This document shows, one piece after another, positions 8,269 to 17,465 of a stretch of 64,000 bases of DNA. The position numbers and the translations under genes are program-made. How positions within the stretch are numbered: the first letter of the stretch is position 1; each line of letters begins with the position of its first letter. The notes under the pieces are model-generated. The model saw only the letters and a program-made list of their open reading frames with translations, was not told the DNA's origin and did not search any database. Source of the DNA: Thiogranum sp963752745 (lineage in GTDB: Bacteria; Pseudomonadota; Gammaproteobacteria; DSM-19610); the NCBI GenBank assembly GCA_963752745.1, contig CAVWAK010000006.1, forward strand, positions 62,001-126,000. Direction: 5' to 3'.

Positions 8269-8640
8269 ATGAAAGCAGTATACTGGTTGCTTGGGTTTTG
8301 TTTTTTTGGCCTTGGGGCGGTAGGTACGGTTGTGCCCGGTCTACCGACTACGCCCTTCATGCTGTTGGCCCTGTGGGCATTTTCACGCAGCTCCGAGCGC
8401 TTCCACAACTGGCTCTATAACCACCGTATTTTCGGGCCGCCGCTGCAACAGTGGCATGAGCACCGTGTGATCCCCCTGAACGCGAAAATACTGTCAATAA
8501 GCATGATGACACTCAGCCTGGGCTATCTGGTAATTTTTACCGAGGTCAGCATGTGGCTTAAAGTGACAACATTCCTGATCATGCTTAGCGGTGCCGGGTA
8601 TATCCTGACAAAGCCATCAGTTTATTCGACTGAAGAATAA
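8269..8640 (+). CDS. YbaN family (DUF454) inner-membrane protein
   Basis: A small inner-membrane protein of about 123 residues with an N-terminal hydrophobic hairpin (MKAVYWLLGFCFFGLGAVGT) and the family motif PGLPTTPFMLLALWAFSRSS, then a soluble stretch and two more hydrophobic segments. This is the DUF454/YbaN pattern; the function is unknown. The ATG at 8269 is chosen; a GTG at 8257 would add four residues. hrpB starts 4 nt after its stop codon. Confidence 0.82.
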   Translation: MKAVYWLLGFCFFGLGAVGTVVPGLPTTPFMLLALWAFSRSSERFHNWLYNHRIFGPPLQQWHEHRVIPLNAKILSISMMTLSLGYLVIFTEVSMWLKVTTFLIMLSGAGYILTKPSVYSTEE

Positions 8641-8644
8641 AGGC

Positions 8645-11137
8645 ATGGTGAGCTTCCCGGTAGACTCACTACTGCCAGCGGTGCGTCAGCACCTTGCCCG
8701 ATCAAACAGGCTGGTATTGCAGGCAGAGCCAGGCGCAGGCAAGACTACACGCGTACCGCTGGCATTGCTGGACAGTGACTGGTTGCAGGGTCGCAAGATC
8801 ATCATGCTTGAACCGCGACGTCTGGCTGCGCGTAGTGCGGCCCGCTTCATGGCGCGCTCACTGGGCGAGCGTGTCGGTGCCACTGTTGGCTACCGCGTCA
8901 GGCTGGATACCCGTGTAGGTCCGGATACCCGTATTGAAGTGCTGACCGAGGGTGTGTTGACCCGGTTACTTCAGGCTGATCCCGCCCTGGAATCTGCAGG
9001 CCTGGTGATCTTCGATGAGTTTCATGAGCGTAGTTTGCAGACTGATATGGGGCTGGCGCTGTGCCTGGACAGCCAGTCGGCGCTGCGCGAGGACCTCAGG
9101 TTGCTGGTTATGTCAGCGACGCTCGATGGTGCTGCCGTCAGTGGCTTACTCGGTGATTGTGATGTGCTCAGCTGTGAAGGGCGCAGTTATCCGGTAACAA
9201 CGCACTATCGTCCACTGCGTAATGACTTTTCGAGGCAGCGTCGCAATTTTTGTAATGAGGTGGCCGCAGTAGTACTCAAGATCCTGGGTGAGACGCGGGG
9301 CAGTGTATTGTTGTTCTTGCCAGGTGCTGGCGAAATCCGCCAGGTACAAAGCGCGTTGCAGACTGCTGATCTGCCGGCAGATGTACAGCTGGCACCACTG
9401 ATGGGGCAGCTGGATGCGGCCGCGCAGGACAGGGCGATTCAGCCGGCAGAAGACGGGCAGCGCAAACTGGTGCTGGCAACGGCTATCGCTGAAACCAGTC
9501 TGACTATCGAAGGGATCACCGTCGTTATCGATGCCGGACTGATGCGCATGTTACGGTTTGACCCCAACACCGGACTTGATCGCCTGATTACCCAGCCTGT
9601 CTCACGGGCAGCGGCAACGCAACGCTGTGGCCGGGCCGGACGCCTGGCTGCGGGCGAGTGTTTTCGACTTTGGTCTGAACATGGTCACCTGGTGCCATAC
9701 ACTGCACCGGAGATTCTGCAGGCGGACCTGGCTCCTCTGGTGCTGGAACTGGCGCAATGGGGTGTACGGGATATCCGGCAATTATGCTGGCTGGATGAAC
9801 CACCTGATGCACACCTCGCCCAGGCACGGGACCTGCTGGTGCGTCTCGGTGCATTAACTGAAGATGGGGTAGTCACTGAACATGGTCGTGTGCTCGCAGG
9901 CCTGGGTGTGCACCCCAGGCTTGCGCATATGATGGTGCGCGGTCATGAGAGGGGCTATGCGAAGCTTGCCTGTGAGCTGGCGTCATTGCTTAGCGAACGC
10001 GACCCTTTACGTCTCAATGACAGCGATATACAGCTACGTGTTGAATGGTTGCGTACGGCAGGCAATGATGGCCGTGGGAGACGGGAACAGCGTCAAAGCC
10101 TGCTTGCCATGAGGGACAATTGGCTACGCCAGTTAGGGGCTGGAAAAGCGGTGTCAGACAGCGCTGACCTGGCGCAATGCGGTACGTTGCTGGCATTTGC
10201 CTATCCTGACCGGATTGCCCGGCGGCGCAAGGGGCAGGCCAACCGCTTCCTGCTGAGTAACGGTCGGGGCGCCCGTTTTCGCGACGCCGAACCGCTTGCC
10301 GCGAACGACTTCCTGGTGGCTGCACACCTTGATGGCGAACAGGAGGCCGTAATTTATCTGGCTGCGTCCGTCAGTCGAGACCAGTTGCAGGAACAGCACG
10401 CTGACTTGTTGCGAGAAAATGCCCTGATCTCCTGGGATGAAGATCAGGGTGCCGTGCTGACCCGACAACAACTGCGGCTTGGCGAACTTTTGCTGGATGA
10501 CAGGCCATTGCAGGATGCTGACACGGAGGCCGTGCAACTCGCATTTCTCGGTGGCATTCAAAGTCGAGGGCTGGACTGCTTGCCGTGGAATGATTCATCG
10601 CGCCAGTTGCAGCTTCGCGTCGGCTTCGTGAAGGCGCTGGCGCCGGATGACTGGCCGGATATCAGTGACGCTGCGCTCAGTGAGCATATGAATGGCTGGT
10701 TGCTGCCTTTTCTTGGCGGCATGACGCGTCTTACCCATCTCAAACGACTGGATCTGCATGCGGCCTTGCTGGCGCAGTTGTCCTGGGAACAGCAGCGGCA
10801 GCTTGACCAAATGGCCCCGACCCATTTGCGCGTGCCCAGTGGTTCGAGGCTGCAACTGGACTACAGCGAAGGGCGCCCGGTGCTCGCAGTGCGCCTGCAG
10901 GAAATGTTTGGACTTGCCGACACGCCACGGGTTGCCGGTGGCCGGGTGGCGGTTTTGCTGCACCTGTTATCTCCCGCACGGCGCCCGGTGCAGGTCACAC
11001 AGGATCTTGCCACTTTCTGGTCGGGTAGCTATCACTCCGTAAAAAAAGAGATGAAAGGTCGTTACCCGAAACATCCATGGCCGGACGATCCATTGCAGGC
11101 GTTACCAACAACACGGGCAAAGCCACGTAAAGGATAA
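8645..11137 (+). CDS. hrpB: ATP-dependent RNA helicase HrpB
   Basis: An 830-residue DExH-box helicase of the HrpB family. Walker A is AEPGAGKTT, Walker B is DEFHERS, motif III is MSATLDG, and motif VI is in QRCGRAGR. A helicase-associated domain and the HrpB C-terminal domain follow, with the ending YPKHPWPDDP typical of the family. The cellular substrate of HrpB is poorly defined. The length matches E. coli HrpB closely. It starts 4 nt after the DUF454 gene. Confidence 0.95.
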   Translation: MVSFPVDSLLPAVRQHLARSNRLVLQAEPGAGKTTRVPLALLDSDWLQGRKIIMLEPRRLAARSAARFMARSLGERVGATVGYRVRLDTRVGPDTRIEVLTEGVLTRLLQADPALESAGLVIFDEFHERSLQTDMGLALCLDSQSALREDLRLLVMSATLDGAAVSGLLGDCDVLSCEGRSYPVTTHYRPLRNDFSRQRRNFCNEVAAVVLKILGETRGSVLLFLPGAGEIRQVQSALQTADLPADVQLAPLMGQLDAAAQDRAIQPAEDGQRKLVLATAIAETSLTIEGITVVIDAGLMRMLRFDPNTGLDRLITQPVSRAAATQRCGRAGRLAAGECFRLWSEHGHLVPYTAPEILQADLAPLVLELAQWGVRDIRQLCWLDEPPDAHLAQARDLLVRLGALTEDGVVTEHGRVLAGLGVHPRLAHMMVRGHERGYAKLACELASLLSERDPLRLNDSDIQLRVEWLRTAGNDGRGRREQRQSLLAMRDNWLRQLGAGKAVSDSADLAQCGTLLAFAYPDRIARRRKGQANRFLLSNGRGARFRDAEPLAANDFLVAAHLDGEQEAVIYLAASVSRDQLQEQHADLLRENALISWDEDQGAVLTRQQLRLGELLLDDRPLQDADTEAVQLAFLGGIQSRGLDCLPWNDSSRQLQLRVGFVKALAPDDWPDISDAALSEHMNGWLLPFLGGMTRLTHLKRLDLHAALLAQLSWEQQRQLDQMAPTHLRVPSGSRLQLDYSEGRPVLAVRLQEMFGLADTPRVAGGRVAVLLHLLSPARRPVQVTQDLATFWSGSYHSVKKEMKGRYPKHPWPDDPLQALPTTRAKPRKG

Positions 11138-11264
11138 TGAATAGGCGCACTCAGCCATGCCCGTCGCCAAATTTTGTCGTATGATCAGGGTTTTACAGGG
11201 TCGTGTGGGTAACTTGAATTATGAGCAGCAATCCGGATTGCGATACTGTTGATGTAAGAATGAT

Positions 11265-11930
11265 ATGAATGCACAAATAGACCCGGTATTTCCGGTGTTA
11301 TACAGTTTCCGCAGATGTCCCTATGCAATGCGGGCGCGTCTGGCGTTGAAGTCCAGCGGGATACAGGTAGAGCTGCGTGAAGTTGATCTGAAGGTTGTGC
11401 CCGATGAGCTACGCGCGCTGGTGCCTGATAATCCAACTGTGCCGGTACTGCAGTTGCCGGATGGTCGGGTCATCGATGAAAGCTGGGACATACTGTTGTG
11501 GGCGGTGCGAGAATATGATCCGGACGGCTGGTTGGGTACAGACGAGTGCAACCTGGTGCTGGCCGAGCAATGGATCGAAATGAATGATTTCTCATTCAAA
11601 ACCGATCTTGATCACTACAAGTATCATGAGCGTTACCCTGAGCAAACGCAGCTGGAGTATCGGGCGGAAGCTGAAGAATTTATCCAGGACCTCGAAGACC
11701 AGTTACAGGAAACCCGGTTTCTCCTTGGCGATGGTCTGTCGATTGCCGATATCGGTGTGCTGCCTTTTATTCGCCAGTTTGCCTTTGTCGACAAGGACTG
11801 GTTTGACCAGGCGCCCTATCCGAAAGTGCAGGCCTGGCTGGCGGCTTTTCTGGAGTCTGACTTGTTCAACTCGGTGATGGAAAAGTATGCTGTGTGGAAT
11901 GCTGGCGATGAGCCGGTGGTATTTGGCTAA
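11265..11930 (+). CDS. glutathione S-transferase family protein
   Basis: A 221-residue two-domain GST: an N-terminal thioredoxin fold with CPYA at the start of helix 1 (YSFRRCPYAMRARLAL), the cis-Pro region TVPVLQLPDG followed by the IDES glutathione-contact motif, then an all-helical C-terminal domain. The cysteine at the active position suggests thiol transfer or deglutathionylation rather than classical conjugation. A three-gene cluster follows 12 nt later. The physiological substrate is unknown. Confidence 0.85.
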   Translation: MNAQIDPVFPVLYSFRRCPYAMRARLALKSSGIQVELREVDLKVVPDELRALVPDNPTVPVLQLPDGRVIDESWDILLWAVREYDPDGWLGTDECNLVLAEQWIEMNDFSFKTDLDHYKYHERYPEQTQLEYRAEAEEFIQDLEDQLQETRFLLGDGLSIADIGVLPFIRQFAFVDKDWFDQAPYPKVQAWLAAFLESDLFNSVMEKYAVWNAGDEPVVFG

Positions 11931-11942
11931 CGGTCAAGTATT

Positions 11943-12269
11943 ATGTTGAGGCTTGTTGTCAATGGAGAGGCCGTTCTGGAATATCTGCCTCAGACACGTC
12001 TACCGGGGCATGTAAGGGATTTCCTTGTGCGTATGGATGCTGATATGGATGACGGGTTTTCGCTGGCGGGGCAGGTTGTGGCTCAGCCGGATGACATGCA
12101 GCGCATGCACTTTGTTGCAATGCAGTTGTTTCAGTCGTTCATGCGGGAGAACGAACAATTACGTGCCGCCAGCTGTGCCTGGTTGTGTCAACGCGCGCCG
12201 GAATTGCGCGAAGTGAAAGTGGAAGACTCCGAAGAAGAGGTCAGCCTGGAGCTGATAATGGATAAATAA
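11943..12269 (+). CDS. hypothetical protein co-encoded with a PilZ protein
   Basis: A 108-residue acidic soluble protein (MLRLVVNGEAVLEYL...) with no signal peptide, membrane segment or motif that I recognise. It starts 12 nt after the GST gene, and its stop codon overlaps the ATG of the PilZ gene, so the two are translationally coupled. No function is assigned. Confidence 0.7.
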   Translation: MLRLVVNGEAVLEYLPQTRLPGHVRDFLVRMDADMDDGFSLAGQVVAQPDDMQRMHFVAMQLFQSFMRENEQLRAASCAWLCQRAPELREVKVEDSEEEVSLELIMDK

Positions 12270-12529
12270 TGAATGAAAAACGTAAACATATCAGAACCGC
12301 ATTCAGCGCAAATGTGAAGTTTATGCACGCCTCTGTAGGTGAACTGAATCTCAAAATGCGCGATATGTCCGATGGTGGAGTCTTTCTGTTCAGTACCGAC
12401 CTGGCAGATCTTCCACTCGGCGAGGTGGTGCAGATTCAGGCACTGGACATCGAAGATGCCCCGCTGCTGAACGCCATTATAGTTCGACGTGAGACTGATG
12501 GCATTGGTCTGCAATTTGTCGAGGAGTAA
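12269..12529 (+). CDS. PilZ domain protein
   Basis: An 86-residue single-domain PilZ protein. The cyclic-di-GMP signature is seen as RKHIR (RxxxR) near the N-terminus and DMSDGG (D/NxSxxG) in the next strand, so c-di-GMP binding is likely. The ATG at 12269 overlaps the preceding stop codon. Single-domain PilZ proteins usually act by binding a partner; the coupled upstream protein is a candidate. Confidence 0.85.
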   Translation: MNEKRKHIRTAFSANVKFMHASVGELNLKMRDMSDGGVFLFSTDLADLPLGEVVQIQALDIEDAPLLNAIIVRRETDGIGLQFVEE

Positions 12530-12536
12530 CGCCGCA

Positions 12537-12764
12537 ATGAAGTGGCTGGACAGAATGCCCTATACCTTGCTGCTGCCGGTAGCATTATTTCTGGCGCTTG
12601 CGCCTTTTACACCAGAGCCGCACTTGTGGGAAAAGCTGAAAATGCTGGCTGCCGGTGCCCTGGTCAAGCCTATCGATATCTTTGACCTGTTTCTCCACGG
12701 TACCCCGCTTGTACTTTTGATGCTCAAGTTGTTTCGCGGATCGCAACAGGCGCCTGATGGCTGA
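12537..12764 (+). CDS. small membrane protein annotated elsewhere as RND transporter-like
   Basis: A 75-residue protein with two hydrophobic segments (residues about 6-24 and 50-64) separated by EPHLWEKLKMLAAGALVKPIDIFD. This matches a widespread small family often labelled RND transporter, though it is far too short to be one. The ATG at 12537 follows GAGGAGTAACGCCGCA; the longer frame from 12489 lies inside the PilZ gene. The function is unknown. Confidence 0.72.
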   Translation: MKWLDRMPYTLLLPVALFLALAPFTPEPHLWEKLKMLAAGALVKPIDIFDLFLHGTPLVLLMLKLFRGSQQAPDG

Positions 12765-12969
12765 CTCCGGCGCGCCACGTTCCAGCAACTTGCCGTAGCC
12801 TTCCCGCTAGCTGTCGAAGTGCTCGCGATCGGCAAGCATGTCCCTTACGGCAGTTGATCCGGGGTGCAGGCTTTCACGGGTTACAGGTTTAAATGAAAAC
12901 ACTTGCTGGCAACGGTTTGCCCGGCTAATTACCATGTTGCTATCTTCTGGCCGAGCAGAATAATTACCT

Positions 12970-13563
12970 ATGTGGCAAATGCAGCGGAAAGAGTTGCAAT
13001 CAGGCCGGATTGAACAGTATCAAATCGTGGCGGCTGACGGCTCGAAGATGAGCTATGCACAGGTTGTTGATTGCTGGAGAAGAGAGCCTGAATTCGCCAG
13101 CTTCTTTTCCGGGCAGCTCGCTTCCAGTGTCTTTGATGCCTTTTTATGGGAGACGCCGCCGGTGAGCCGTACGAGTATTCATCGTCCCTTTGAATGTGTG
13201 CTCATCGACAGTCCCCCGCTGGCACGCGCTGCGCCAGATGCGACAGCGTTTACCGAGCACTTTGCTGCAGGGTCCGGTCAGGTAATAGTCAGCTTCGATA
13301 ACCTGGGCGGCGACGCGAGATTGATTTCACCCTGTCCGCTCGAGCCCGCTACCGCATGTACGCATCTGGCGGTGTTTCTGCGCGAGGCGCCGGTGGCGGT
13401 GGTCGTGCAGTTATGGCGGCAAGTTTCTGTGGCCATTACCAATGCTTTGAATGACCAGCCGCTATGGGTGAGCAGCTGTGGTCTGGGCGTTTTCTGGTTG
13501 CATGTCAGGTTGGACAGCTTTCCAAAATATTACCGGTACACGCCCTATCAATCGTCTGGTTGA
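12970..13563 (+). CDS. DUF6940-like conserved hypothetical protein
   Basis: A 197-residue soluble protein (MWQMQRKELQSGRIEQYQIV...). The opening, the FASFFSGQLA stretch and the FLWETPPVS motif resemble the family I know as DUF6940. No catalytic function is established for it. The gene stands alone, with about 200 nt of apparently empty sequence before it and convergent genes after it. Confidence 0.65.
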   Translation: MWQMQRKELQSGRIEQYQIVAADGSKMSYAQVVDCWRREPEFASFFSGQLASSVFDAFLWETPPVSRTSIHRPFECVLIDSPPLARAAPDATAFTEHFAAGSGQVIVSFDNLGGDARLISPCPLEPATACTHLAVFLREAPVAVVVQLWRQVSVAITNALNDQPLWVSSCGLGVFWLHVRLDSFPKYYRYTPYQSSG

Positions 13564-13691
13564 GCGTGCGAATGCACTCGACAAGCGTTGATCCGATCGA
13601 GCCGAGAAGTGGCAAGAGGTGTGCTGGTTGCTGAAGTGTTTTTAAACGGACTGCTTCAGCAAGCCGAAGGAGGTCATGCTTGCCACCAGAA

Positions 13692-14402
13692 TTAACCGGC
13701 CTGGTATCCTTGTTTGCAAGCCATGTAATCCGCCACCAGCGTATCTACTTTTTCCTGGTCAAACGGGCGGAGTCCGCTAAGCAGCATGGTTTTCTCGCCA
13801 CGACCGATATCGGTGCCGTTACTCTTGACGCTAAAGCTGAGGCGCGCATCGCCGCGTTTGCCCTGTATATTGAGTTCGGCATTCTGCAGTTCCAGTTCGG
13901 GCGTGACGAAATCCAGGCTATCCAGCGATATGCTCATGCTTTCATAGATAACCAGTGGCCGATCGGGATTGATCATCAACTTATGATCGGCCATGAGCGG
14001 CACCAGAATGTGTGGGAAGGTATGACCGGAGAACTGTACGTAACAACGAGTGAGTGAGTTGATCTGTTCAGTGTTATGACTGGTATTACCGCTACGCTCC
14101 AGGCTGAGGTAGGCCTTCCCGGTTGTATCGGTTATATCGACTTGTGGCTCATCGCTATCAGGAAATACCAGCGGTGTACCGTCAGCGACCATACCCGAGA
14201 ACTGTATGCGCATGCGCTGGCTCAGGCCGTAACGCTGCAACGACAGGGAAAATAACAAGTCGCCCGGAACACAGAAGCGCTTGGCGCTGACATCATGGAT
14301 TGGATTGAAATCACCGGCGACGCTCTTGGCGAAGTCGCTGGCCTGCTGGCGAGTGAAGACAATGTGGCCGTTATCCTGGGAATAATAGTTATCGAGTTGC
14401 AT
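13692..14402 (-). CDS. DUF3581-like gammaproteobacterial protein with a hotdog-like N-terminus
   Basis: A 236-residue protein that fits the gammaproteobacterial DUF3581 family. The stretch FAKSVAGDFNPIHD resembles the catalytic loop of MaoC/hotdog hydratases (D-x4-H type), so a thioester or lipid-related role is possible but unproven. It lies 19 nt downstream of rluA on the same strand, so the two may be co-transcribed. Confidence 0.7.
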   Translation of the reverse strand: MQLDNYYSQDNGHIVFTRQQASDFAKSVAGDFNPIHDVSAKRFCVPGDLLFSLSLQRYGLSQRMRIQFSGMVADGTPLVFPDSDEPQVDITDTTGKAYLSLERSGNTSHNTEQINSLTRCYVQFSGHTFPHILVPLMADHKLMINPDRPLVIYESMSISLDSLDFVTPELELQNAELNIQGKRGDARLSFSVKSNGTDIGRGEKTMLLSGLRPFDQEKVDTLVADYMACKQGYQAG

Positions 14403-14421
14403 GTTCTGGTTTTCTATGTTG

Positions 14422-15078
14422 TCAGAAGGGTGTACGCGCTGAAAAATGACTGCAGTGGCCGTTCAACGGGTGCTCGAAACTGATTTCACTGGCATGTAAC
14501 AGTAAACGTGATGCTTTGTCGCGTGCATGTGGCGAAGCATACAGGCTGTCTCCAAGGATGCAATGTCCCAGAGCCTGCATGTGGACGCGCAGCTGGTGAC
14601 TACGGCCGGTTGCGGGCTGCAGTGCCAAACGGGTGGTATTGTCGTGGTGGTTATAGCGCAGCACGCTGAAGCGGGTGTGGCTGGGTTTGCCTGATTTGAA
14701 ATCGACCTTCTGGCGAGGCCGGTTGGGCCAGTCGCAGATCAGCGGCAGGTCAATCTCTCCGCCCTGACTGTCGACATTTCCATCGACAACGGCGATGTAG
14801 TTTTTCTTCACCTGGCGCAGTTGGAACAGTTTGTTCAGCGCCCGTTGTGGAGATTTGCCAAGTGCCATAACCATAATTCCGGATGTCTCCATGTCCAGAC
14901 GGTGGACACATTCCGCTTCTGGCCAGTGCTGACGTGCACGAGAGAGCAGTGAATCCTGCTTGTCAGCACCCCGGCCGGGAACAGAGAGCAGGCCGCTGGG
15001 TTTGTCGATGACCAGCAAGGCCTCATCCTTAAAAATCACGTCGAGGCCGTTGTCGGGTGGTGGGCAGTAGTGGCTCAA
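14422..15078 (-). CDS. rluA: bifunctional rRNA/tRNA pseudouridine synthase RluA
   Basis: A 218-residue pseudouridine synthase. The catalytic Asp is residue 62 in VHRLDMETSG, and the N-terminal NKPSG-like motif (IDKPSGLLSVPGR) is present. No S4 domain is found. Length and sequence match E. coli RluA, which modifies U746 of 23S rRNA and U32 of some tRNAs. It is divergent from the ABC-F gene. Confidence 0.92.
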   Translation of the reverse strand: MSHYCPPPDNGLDVIFKDEALLVIDKPSGLLSVPGRGADKQDSLLSRARQHWPEAECVHRLDMETSGIMVMALGKSPQRALNKLFQLRQVKKNYIAVVDGNVDSQGGEIDLPLICDWPNRPRQKVDFKSGKPSHTRFSVLRYNHHDNTTRLALQPATGRSHQLRVHMQALGHCILGDSLYASPHARDKASRLLLHASEISFEHPLNGHCSHFSARTPF

Positions 15079-15179
15079 TGGGTGATCCGGGCGAGTTAAG
15101 GGAACCAGTTTAGCGCTCCAGGCGGCGAGACTCCAGGCAGGCCATGTCTTGCGGTGCGCGACAAGTTACAATTGCCGCC

Positions 15180-17085
15180 ATGTTGCAACTCAGAAATGTC
15201 GCCCTGCGCCGCGGAACGCGCCTGTTGTTCGATGCGGTCAGCCTGCAGGTCCATCCCGGACAGAAAGTAGGTGTGGCGGGGGCTAACGGCACTGGTAAAT
15301 CCAGTTTGTTTGCTCTCCTGCGCGGTGAGTTGCACGTCGACAGCGGTGATGTCGATGTACCTGCGGACTGGCAGATAGCCAGCGTGGCCCAGGAACTGGC
15401 CAGCAGTGAACAATCTGCCGTGGAATTCGCCATTGACGGCGATGTTGAACTGCGCCGGCTGCAACACCAACTGAGCGAGGCGGAGAGGGGAGGTGATGAT
15501 GGTGTCGCCATCGCCGATCTGCACGGTCAGATAGAATCTGTAGATGGTTATACGGCACGCAGTCGTGCCGGGCGTCTGCTGCACGGTCTTGGCTTTAAGA
15601 CCGAAGATCTGGACCGATCCGTAAATGTATTTTCCGGGGGATGGCGCATGCGGCTCAATCTGGCGCAGGCATTAATGTGTCGCTCTGACCTGTTGCTGCT
15701 CGACGAGCCGACCAACCACCTGGATCTGGATGCAGTTATCTGGCTGGAATACTGGTTGCGTAGATACGCCGGTACCTTGCTGCTGATTTCCCATGATCGC
15801 GATTTTCTGGACAGTGTGGCCGGACAGATACTGCACATCGAGCAACAGGGTGTGAAGCTCTACAGTGGCAACTACACGGCGTTTGAGCGCGTACGCAGTG
15901 AGCGTCTGGCGAATCAGCAGGCCGAGCATCGCAAGCAGCAGCGGGAAGTGGCGCACATCCAGTCCTATATCGAGCGCTTTCGTGCCAAGGCCAGCAAGGC
16001 AAAACAGGCGCAGAGCCGCATCAAGGCGTTGCAGCGGATGCAGCAGATTGCACCGGCACATGTTGATTCACCTTTTCACTTCAGTCTGCGTGAGCCCGAG
16101 AAGCTGCCTCATGAATTACTGCAGCTGGATAATGTGGGTATTGGCTACGAGGGCACAAGAATTCTTTCAGGGGTTCGCCTGTCATTATCGCCAGGCGACC
16201 GGATAGGGTTGCTCGGCCCGAACGGGGCGGGTAAATCAACACTCATCAAATTGCTCGCCGGTGTATTGCCGGCTACCGATGGAGAAAGACGCCCGGCTCG
16301 TGACCTGAAAATCGGCTATTTTGCCCAGCACCAGGTAGAACAGTTGCATCCAGCCCATTCGCCTCTTGAGCATCTGCAGCAGCTCGATCCCCGGTGCCAG
16401 GGAGCAGGAGTTAGCCGATTACCTGGGGGGGTTCGGATTTTCCGGTGAGCGTGCATCGATGCCGACAGAGCCGTTCTCCGGGGGGGAGAAATCGCGGCTG
16501 GCACTGGCTTTGCTCGTTTATCAACGGCCAAACCTGTTGCTGCTCGATGAGCCCACCAACCACCTGGATCTGGAGATGCGCCAGGCGCTCGCCCAGGCCT
16601 TGCAGGAGTTTTCCGGCGCCATGGTTCTGGTGTCGCACGACCGTCACTTACTCCGGGTAAGTTGTGATCAGTTGCTACTGGTGCATGATGGCAAGGTGGA
16701 TGAGTTTCCGCTGTCGCTGGACGAATACCCGCAGTGGCTGGCAGAGCAGCAGCGTAGCCAGGAAGCACCAGTGACGCCGAACGCGATGCAGAATGTGGCT
16801 GCAATGCGCAAGCAGCAGAAGCGCGATCAGGCCGAGATGCGCAAGCGCCTGCAGCCATTGCGGCAGCGAGTGGTGAAAGCAGAGACGTCGCTGGACAAGG
16901 CACATGCAGAACAGGCGGCGTTGCAAGAGCAGCTCGCAGACAATGACGTTTATGCGGAGCACAACAAAGTGCTGCTTAAAGCGCTGCTCATCGAGAAGGC
17001 CGAGCTGGACTCGCATTGTGACCAGTTGGAACAGGACTGGATGGAAGCCAGCGAAGCACTTGAACAAATGCAGCAACAGCAGTGA
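15180..17085 (+). pseudogene. yheS: ABC-F ATPase of the YheS type, interrupted by a one-base frameshift
   Basis: The gene encodes an ABC-F translation-associated ATPase closely resembling E. coli YheS: two ABC cassettes joined by the linker RFRAKASKAKQAQSRIK. Cassette 1 has GANGTGKSS and LLLDEPTNHLDLD; cassette 2 has GPNGAGKST, FSGGEK and LLLDEPTNHLDLE, followed by a C-terminal coiled coil. The first frame runs off register at 16389-16392, a CCCC run; with only three C the reading becomes LDPGAREQELADYLGG and aligns without a gap to YheS. The upstream frame would otherwise stop at 16448. It may be a real mutation, a sequencing error or, less likely, +1 frameshifting. The ATG at 15180 lacks an SD; TACAAT lies 7 nt upstream. 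Confidence 0.88.
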
Positions 17086-17108
17086 AGCCGGGTATTCCGG
17101 CCAATATC

Positions 17109-17270
17109 GCCATTCATGTCCAGGCCCTGTAGGAACGGCCTCATGGCCGCGATTGTTGATTCCGTCGGATTACGGCGAAGGACGTCGCTCCTGCAGGGAG
17201 CCAATTAGGATCATGAATAGGTCGGAACCAGACTGTTAGTCGCGCCTAATATTAGAAATCCCTAAACGGC
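17109..17270 (+). repeat. 162-bp dispersed repeat, copy A
   Basis: This aligns without gaps to the reverse complement of 26173-26334, about 127 of 162 positions identical by hand count. The first 96 nt (about 85% identical) hold a REP-like palindrome, GGCC-TCAT-GGCC, inside a CTGTAGGA...CGGCC context. The distal part keeps AGACTGTTA and CTAATATTAG, separated by variable 7-nt blocks. It fills most of the 380-nt gap between yheS and the next gene. Confidence 0.85.
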
Positions 17271-17343
17271 AACTTCCGACCCAAAGGCGACCTTGGCATC
17301 GTGTGTCTTTAAAACATTAATGAATTAGTGATATTTACCTTTT

Positions 17344-17357
17344 TTGATTGAGGTCAA
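17344..17357 (+). promoter_or_regulatory. FNR/Anr-type box at the left of the accessory segment
   Basis: TTGATTGAGGTCAA matches TTGAT-N4-ATCAA at 9 of 10 positions. It is about 110 nt upstream of the small ORF at 17466 and could govern that ORF, the permease and possibly the universal stress gene. UspA-type genes are known targets of FNR/Anr in other bacteria. No convincing -10 element is seen at the expected spacing. Confidence 0.5.
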
Positions 17358-17465
17358 ATGTCGCCGCGCCAGATGCCGTTAGTCTTGCGCCATACCATTT
17401 AAAATCAGCGCGTATAGCTGGACAGGAACAATGGAGATTTGTGAAGCAAGCACAGGAGAGAAATT

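Noticed and set aside
13592..13606. TTGATCCGATCGA as another FNR box
   Set aside because: The spacer between the half sites is wrong by one base and there is no gene start at a suitable distance.
16366..16400. Separate start for the second ABC-F cassette (MSICSSSIPG)
   Set aside because: The residues before REQELADY are not ABC-F-like; the second cassette is the out-of-frame continuation of the first.
17344..17357. Reading this site as a promoter with a clear -10
   Set aside because: No good -10 hexamer is found at the class II spacing, so only the regulator box itself is reported.
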